Position numbers and translations under genes: made by a program. Below the pieces are notes generated by a model. The model ran no database searches, was not told the DNA's origin, and saw only the letters and a program-made list of their open reading frames with translations. Shown piece after piece: positions 61,177 to 64,000 of a stretch of DNA of 64,000 nt. Position 1 is the stretch's first letter; each line of letters starts with the position of its first letter. This stretch comes from CAUZIR01 sp034421295. GTDB taxonomy: Bacteria; Chloroflexota; Dehalococcoidia; Lucifugimonadales; UBA2962. The stretch is from NCBI GenBank assembly GCA_034421295.1, contig DAOUKM010000004.1:62001-126000 (forward strand), written 5' to 3'.

Positions 61177-62577
61177 CTATTGGCCCTCCGCCGCCATCTT
61201 CTCGGCCTTCTCGACCGCCTCTTCGATCGTCCCGACCATGTAGAGCGACTGCTCGGGCAGGTCGTCGTGCTTGCCTTCCAGGATCTCCTGAAATCCGCGC
61301 ACCGTCTCCCTGACGGGCACGTAGCGGCCCTCCTGGCCGGTAAAGGCCTCTGCGACGAACATCGGCTGGGAGAGGAAGCGCTGTATCTTCCTGGCCCGGG
61401 CGACCGTCTGGCGGTCCTCCTCGGACAGTTCCTCGATGCCCAGAATCGCGATGATGTCCTGCAGGTCCCGGTAGCGCTGCAGCACCTGCTGGACGCCGCG
61501 GGCCACCTCGTAGTGAGCCTGGCCCACCACGGCCGGCTCCAGGATCCGAGAAAAGCTGGTCAGCGGGTCTACGGCGGGGTAGAGACCCTGCTCGGCGATA
61601 GACCTCTCCAGGGCTACGACGGCATCCAGGTGTCCGAAGGTCGTTACGATCCCGGGGTCCGTGTAGTCGTCGGCCGGCACGTAGATCGCCTGAAATGAGG
61701 TTATCGAGCCGTTCTTGGATGAGGTGATGCGCTCTTCGAGATCACCCATCTCCGTGCCCAGGGTGGGCTGGTATCCAACCGCCGAGGGCATGCGGCCCAG
61801 CAGCGCGGAAACCTCCATGCCGGCCAGGATGTAGCGATAGATGTTGTCGACGAACAGGAGGACGTCCTGCCCGCGCTCCTCCTTGAAATACTCCGCCATG
61901 GTGAGCCCGGTGAGGCCGACCCTCGCCCGTATACCCGGCGGCTCGTTCATCTGACCGAATACGAGCACGGTGCTCTTGATGACGCCGGACTCCTGCATCT
62001 CGTGCCACAGGTCATTTCCCTCGCGCGATCTCTCGCCGACGCCGGCGAAGACCGACACGCCCTGGTGCTCGGTGCCGATGTTTCGTATCAGCTCCTGGAT
62101 GATTACTGTCTTGCCGACCCCCGCGCCTCCATACGCCCCGATCTTGCCACCCTTGGTGAACGGGGTGATCAGGTCCATCACCTTGATGCCGGTCTCCAGC
62201 ACCTCGACCTGGGTTGCCTGCTCCTCGAATCCGGGTGGCGCCCGGTGTATCGGCCAGTTGTCGCCCGCATCTATCTCCTCTAGGCCGTCGAGGGTCTCCC
62301 CCAGAGCGTTAAACAGCCTGCCCAGGGTGGGGTCGCCCACCGGCACGGCTATCGGCTGACCCGTATCGACGACGTCGACGCCGCGCTTCAGGCCCTCTGT
62401 CGGCCCCAGGGCCAGGCACCTGACCCAGTTGTTGCCCACGTGCTGCTCGACCTCGAGCACCAGCCTCTGGTCGCCCACCGCAGTCTCTAGCGCGTTGTAG
62501 ATAGTCGGCATGTCGTCGTGGGGGAATTCCACATCCACGACCGTGCCGATTACCTGGGTTACCTTTCCGTTGGCCAT
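61177..62577 (-). CDS. atpD: F1F0 ATP synthase beta subunit
   Basis: Catalytic subunit of F1. The 466 residues include Walker A GGAGVGKTVIIQELI, GERSREGNDLWHEM with the catalytic Glu, and VLLFVDNIYRYILAG as Walker B. Part of atpA-atpG-atpD-atpC, read leftward. Confidence 0.99.
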   Translation of the reverse strand: MANGKVTQVIGTVVDVEFPHDDMPTIYNALETAVGDQRLVLEVEQHVGNNWVRCLALGPTEGLKRGVDVVDTGQPIAVPVGDPTLGRLFNALGETLDGLEEIDAGDNWPIHRAPPGFEEQATQVEVLETGIKVMDLITPFTKGGKIGAYGGAGVGKTVIIQELIRNIGTEHQGVSVFAGVGERSREGNDLWHEMQESGVIKSTVLVFGQMNEPPGIRARVGLTGLTMAEYFKEERGQDVLLFVDNIYRYILAGMEVSALLGRMPSAVGYQPTLGTEMGDLEERITSSKNGSITSFQAIYVPADDYTDPGIVTTFGHLDAVVALERSIAEQGLYPAVDPLTSFSRILEPAVVGQAHYEVARGVQQVLQRYRDLQDIIAILGIEELSEEDRQTVARARKIQRFLSQPMFVAEAFTGQEGRYVPVRETVRGFQEILEGKHDDLPEQSLYMVGTIEEAVEKAEKMAAEGQ

Positions 62578-62606
62578 TTCGTTCTCCTAAACCGTTCGGT
62601 TGCGGG

Positions 62607-63464
62607 CTAGGCCTCGACCGCCGCCGCGCCGCCCACTATGTCCAGCAGTTCGGTGGTGATCGACTCCTGCCGAACCTTGTTCATCTCCAGGGTCAAATCG
62701 GCCTTCATATCCAGCGCGTTGTCGGTGGCGCCCCGCATGGCAACCATGCGGGCGCTCTGTTCGCTTGCCACCCCCTCCAGCAGGGCGTGGTATATCTCCA
62801 TCTCCACATACCTGGGAAGAAGCTCTGCGAGCACCGCGCGCGGGCTGGGCTCGAATATGTAGCCCACCGTGTCCTTGGCCTCCAGCTCGGCCGGCACCAC
62901 CGGGAGCAGGGGCATCACCTCGGGCCTCTGCAGCGTGGTGTTTACGAAGTGGGCGTAGGCCAGGTACACGGCATCGACCCGCTCGGCCTCGTAGTCATCG
63001 ATCACCACGCGGGCGATCGGACCGGCGTCGGCCACCGTAGGGCGGTCGCCAATGTCGGTGAAGACGGCCCGGAGGTTCGCCGTGCGCGCGAAAAAGTCCC
63101 TGCCCTTCTTGCCGACCGCAACGACATCGGCCTCGCCTCCGAGGTCGACTAGCTGCTGGGCGGCCCGCCGGTTGACCGCCGTGTTCAGTCCCCCCGTAAG
63201 GCCACGGTCGGGGGTGATGACGATCAGCTGCACCCGGCCAGGCTCGCGCCTCATCAGCAGCGGATGGGTCTCGTCGACGTCCTGGGGCTGTGCGGCCAGG
63301 TCGGCGAGCAGCGTCTGCATCCTGTCGGCGTACGGTCGGGTCTGAAGCGCCATCTCCTGGGCACGGCGCATCTTGGAGGCGGCGATCATCGACATGGCCT
63401 TTGTGATCTTGGCCGTGTTATCGACGCTGGATATGCGCCTCTTTATCTGCCTTACTGAAGCCAT
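62607..63464 (-). CDS. atpG: F1F0 ATP synthase gamma subunit
   Basis: Rotating shaft of F1, 285 residues. N-terminal QIKRRISSVDNTAKITKAM with MIAASKMRRAQ and the C-terminal MRGATDNALDMKADLTLEMN with NKVRQESITTELLDIVGGAAA are the family blocks. It lies between atpA and atpD. Confidence 0.97.
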   Translation of the reverse strand: MASVRQIKRRISSVDNTAKITKAMSMIAASKMRRAQEMALQTRPYADRMQTLLADLAAQPQDVDETHPLLMRREPGRVQLIVITPDRGLTGGLNTAVNRRAAQQLVDLGGEADVVAVGKKGRDFFARTANLRAVFTDIGDRPTVADAGPIARVVIDDYEAERVDAVYLAYAHFVNTTLQRPEVMPLLPVVPAELEAKDTVGYIFEPSPRAVLAELLPRYVEMEIYHALLEGVASEQSARMVAMRGATDNALDMKADLTLEMNKVRQESITTELLDIVGGAAAVEA

Positions 63465-63501
63465 GGACTAGTCGCCGCGCTTAACCTCTCAGCGATCCCC
63501 T

Positions 63502-64000
63502 CTAGAGTGGCACCGACTTTTTGAACTCGGCCAGAGCATCGTTCAGCCTGCCGGTGGTCTCGTCACTGAGCGCGGCCGACTCGTTGATGTCGGACAGTAG
63601 CTCAGGGTGGCTGGAAGCGAGGTAGCCCTGGAGGGCACCCTCGGCCTCGCCGATCTTCTCTAGTGCCACGTCGTCGAGATGCCCGTTCGAAAGGGCGTAC
63701 ATGATCGTTACCTGATCGGCCAGGGTCAGGGGCCTGTTCTGCCCCTGCTTGAGGATCTCCACCGCCCTCTGCCCCCTCTGGAGCTGGGCACGTGTGGCGG
63801 CGTCCAGGTCCTCGGTGCCGAACTGCGCGAATGTGGCAAGCTCGCGGTACTGAGCGAGCTGAAGGCGCAGGCCGCCGGCGACCGCGCGCATCGCCCGGGT
63901 CTGGGCCGACCCGCCCACGCGCGAAACGGACAGCCCCGCGTTCACGGCCGGCCTGATGCCGGCGTTGAACAGCTCGGGCTCAAGGTATATCTGGCCATCG
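63502..64000 (-). CDS. atpA: F1F0 ATP synthase alpha subunit, 5'-truncated by window edge
   Basis: C-terminal ~166 residues of the regulatory nucleotide-binding subunit; the rest lies beyond the right edge. IYLEPELFNAGIRPAVNAGL followed by SVSRVGGSAQTRAMRAVAG is diagnostic of the alpha-subunit catalytic-interface region, and the helical C-terminal domain follows. Confidence 0.97.
   Translation of the reverse strand, partial: DGQIYLEPELFNAGIRPAVNAGLSVSRVGGSAQTRAMRAVAGGLRLQLAQYRELATFAQFGTEDLDAATRAQLQRGQRAVEILKQGQNRPLTLADQVTIMYALSNGHLDDVALEKIGEAEGALQGYLASSHPELLSDINESAALSDETTGRLNDALAEFKKSVPL

Overview
The window is GC-rich, densely packed bacterial chromosome. It most resembles an uncultured Chloroflexota of the Dehalococcoidia / marine SAR202 type (inference). 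The clues are lipoproteins with pentapeptide repeats, family-5 substrate-binding lipoproteins on long valine/glutamate-rich stalks, several flavin-dependent luciferase-like oxidoreductases and metal-dependent amidohydrolases, MFS exporters, and a split glycine decarboxylase. Housekeeping genes at both ends (dnaE and groEL/groES on the left; rex, citrate synthase and the F1 ATP synthase genes on the right) show it is chromosome rather than plasmid or phage.

Layout. 1-4.8 kb: dnaE (cut by the edge), groEL and groES under a CIRCE operator. 4.9-7.9 kb: a UbiA-family prenyltransferase, probably leaderless, coupled to a membrane-bound heterodisulfide-reductase-like iron-sulfur protein. 7.9-12 kb: a leftward set of aldo/keto reductase, MFS exporter, galU and aquaporin. 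12-14.2 kb: a pterin dehydratase, an eIF2B-like protein and a carbamoyltransferase-family protein that lacks the catalytic Arg. 14.2-18.8 kb: tRNA-Ala followed by an accessory island with three toxin-antitoxin pairs, a serine-recombinase stub, a frameshifted lipoprotein and a GAF-domain stub. 18.9-27.5 kb: nitroreductase, PhnD-like protein, DUF4389 protein, two amidohydrolases, a YbaY-like lipoprotein with a duplicated C-terminal module, and an MFS transporter. 27.6-35 kb: three pentapeptide lipoproteins interleaved with a substrate-binding lipoprotein and an amidohydrolase, then a luciferase-like oxidoreductase and a hydrolase. 35-39 kb: a four-gene ABC-2 export operon and a fluoride channel. 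39-44.5 kb: a selenoprotein operon, then aldo/keto reductase, ComB-like phosphatase, SMP-30 protein and ispH. 44.7-51.2 kb: aminotransferase, NAD synthetase, DUF3574 lipoprotein, a second substrate-binding lipoprotein broken by an amber codon, and an F420/FMN oxidoreductase. 51.2-56 kb: gcvT-gcvH-gcvPA-gcvPB and a selenocysteine peroxiredoxin. 56-64 kb: tRNA methyltransferase, MidA-like methyltransferase, a zinc ribbon, citrate synthase, rex, and atpC-atpD-atpG-atpA (cut by the edge).

The most interesting result is three genes in which an in-frame UGA falls exactly at a redox-active cysteine position: a glutaredoxin-like protein ending Sec-Ile-Phe-stop (39123-39359), a thioredoxin-fold protein with a Sec-Ala-Cys motif and a helical tail (39399-40103), and a one-Sec peroxiredoxin (55522-55980). 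Each UGA is followed 16-20 nt later by a hairpin whose loop begins with G, as a bacterial SECIS should. The first two genes are adjacent behind one promoter. If read as ordinary stops, all three would be annotated as truncated or missed. No selenocysteine machinery (selA, selB, selC, selD) is in the window, so it must lie elsewhere.
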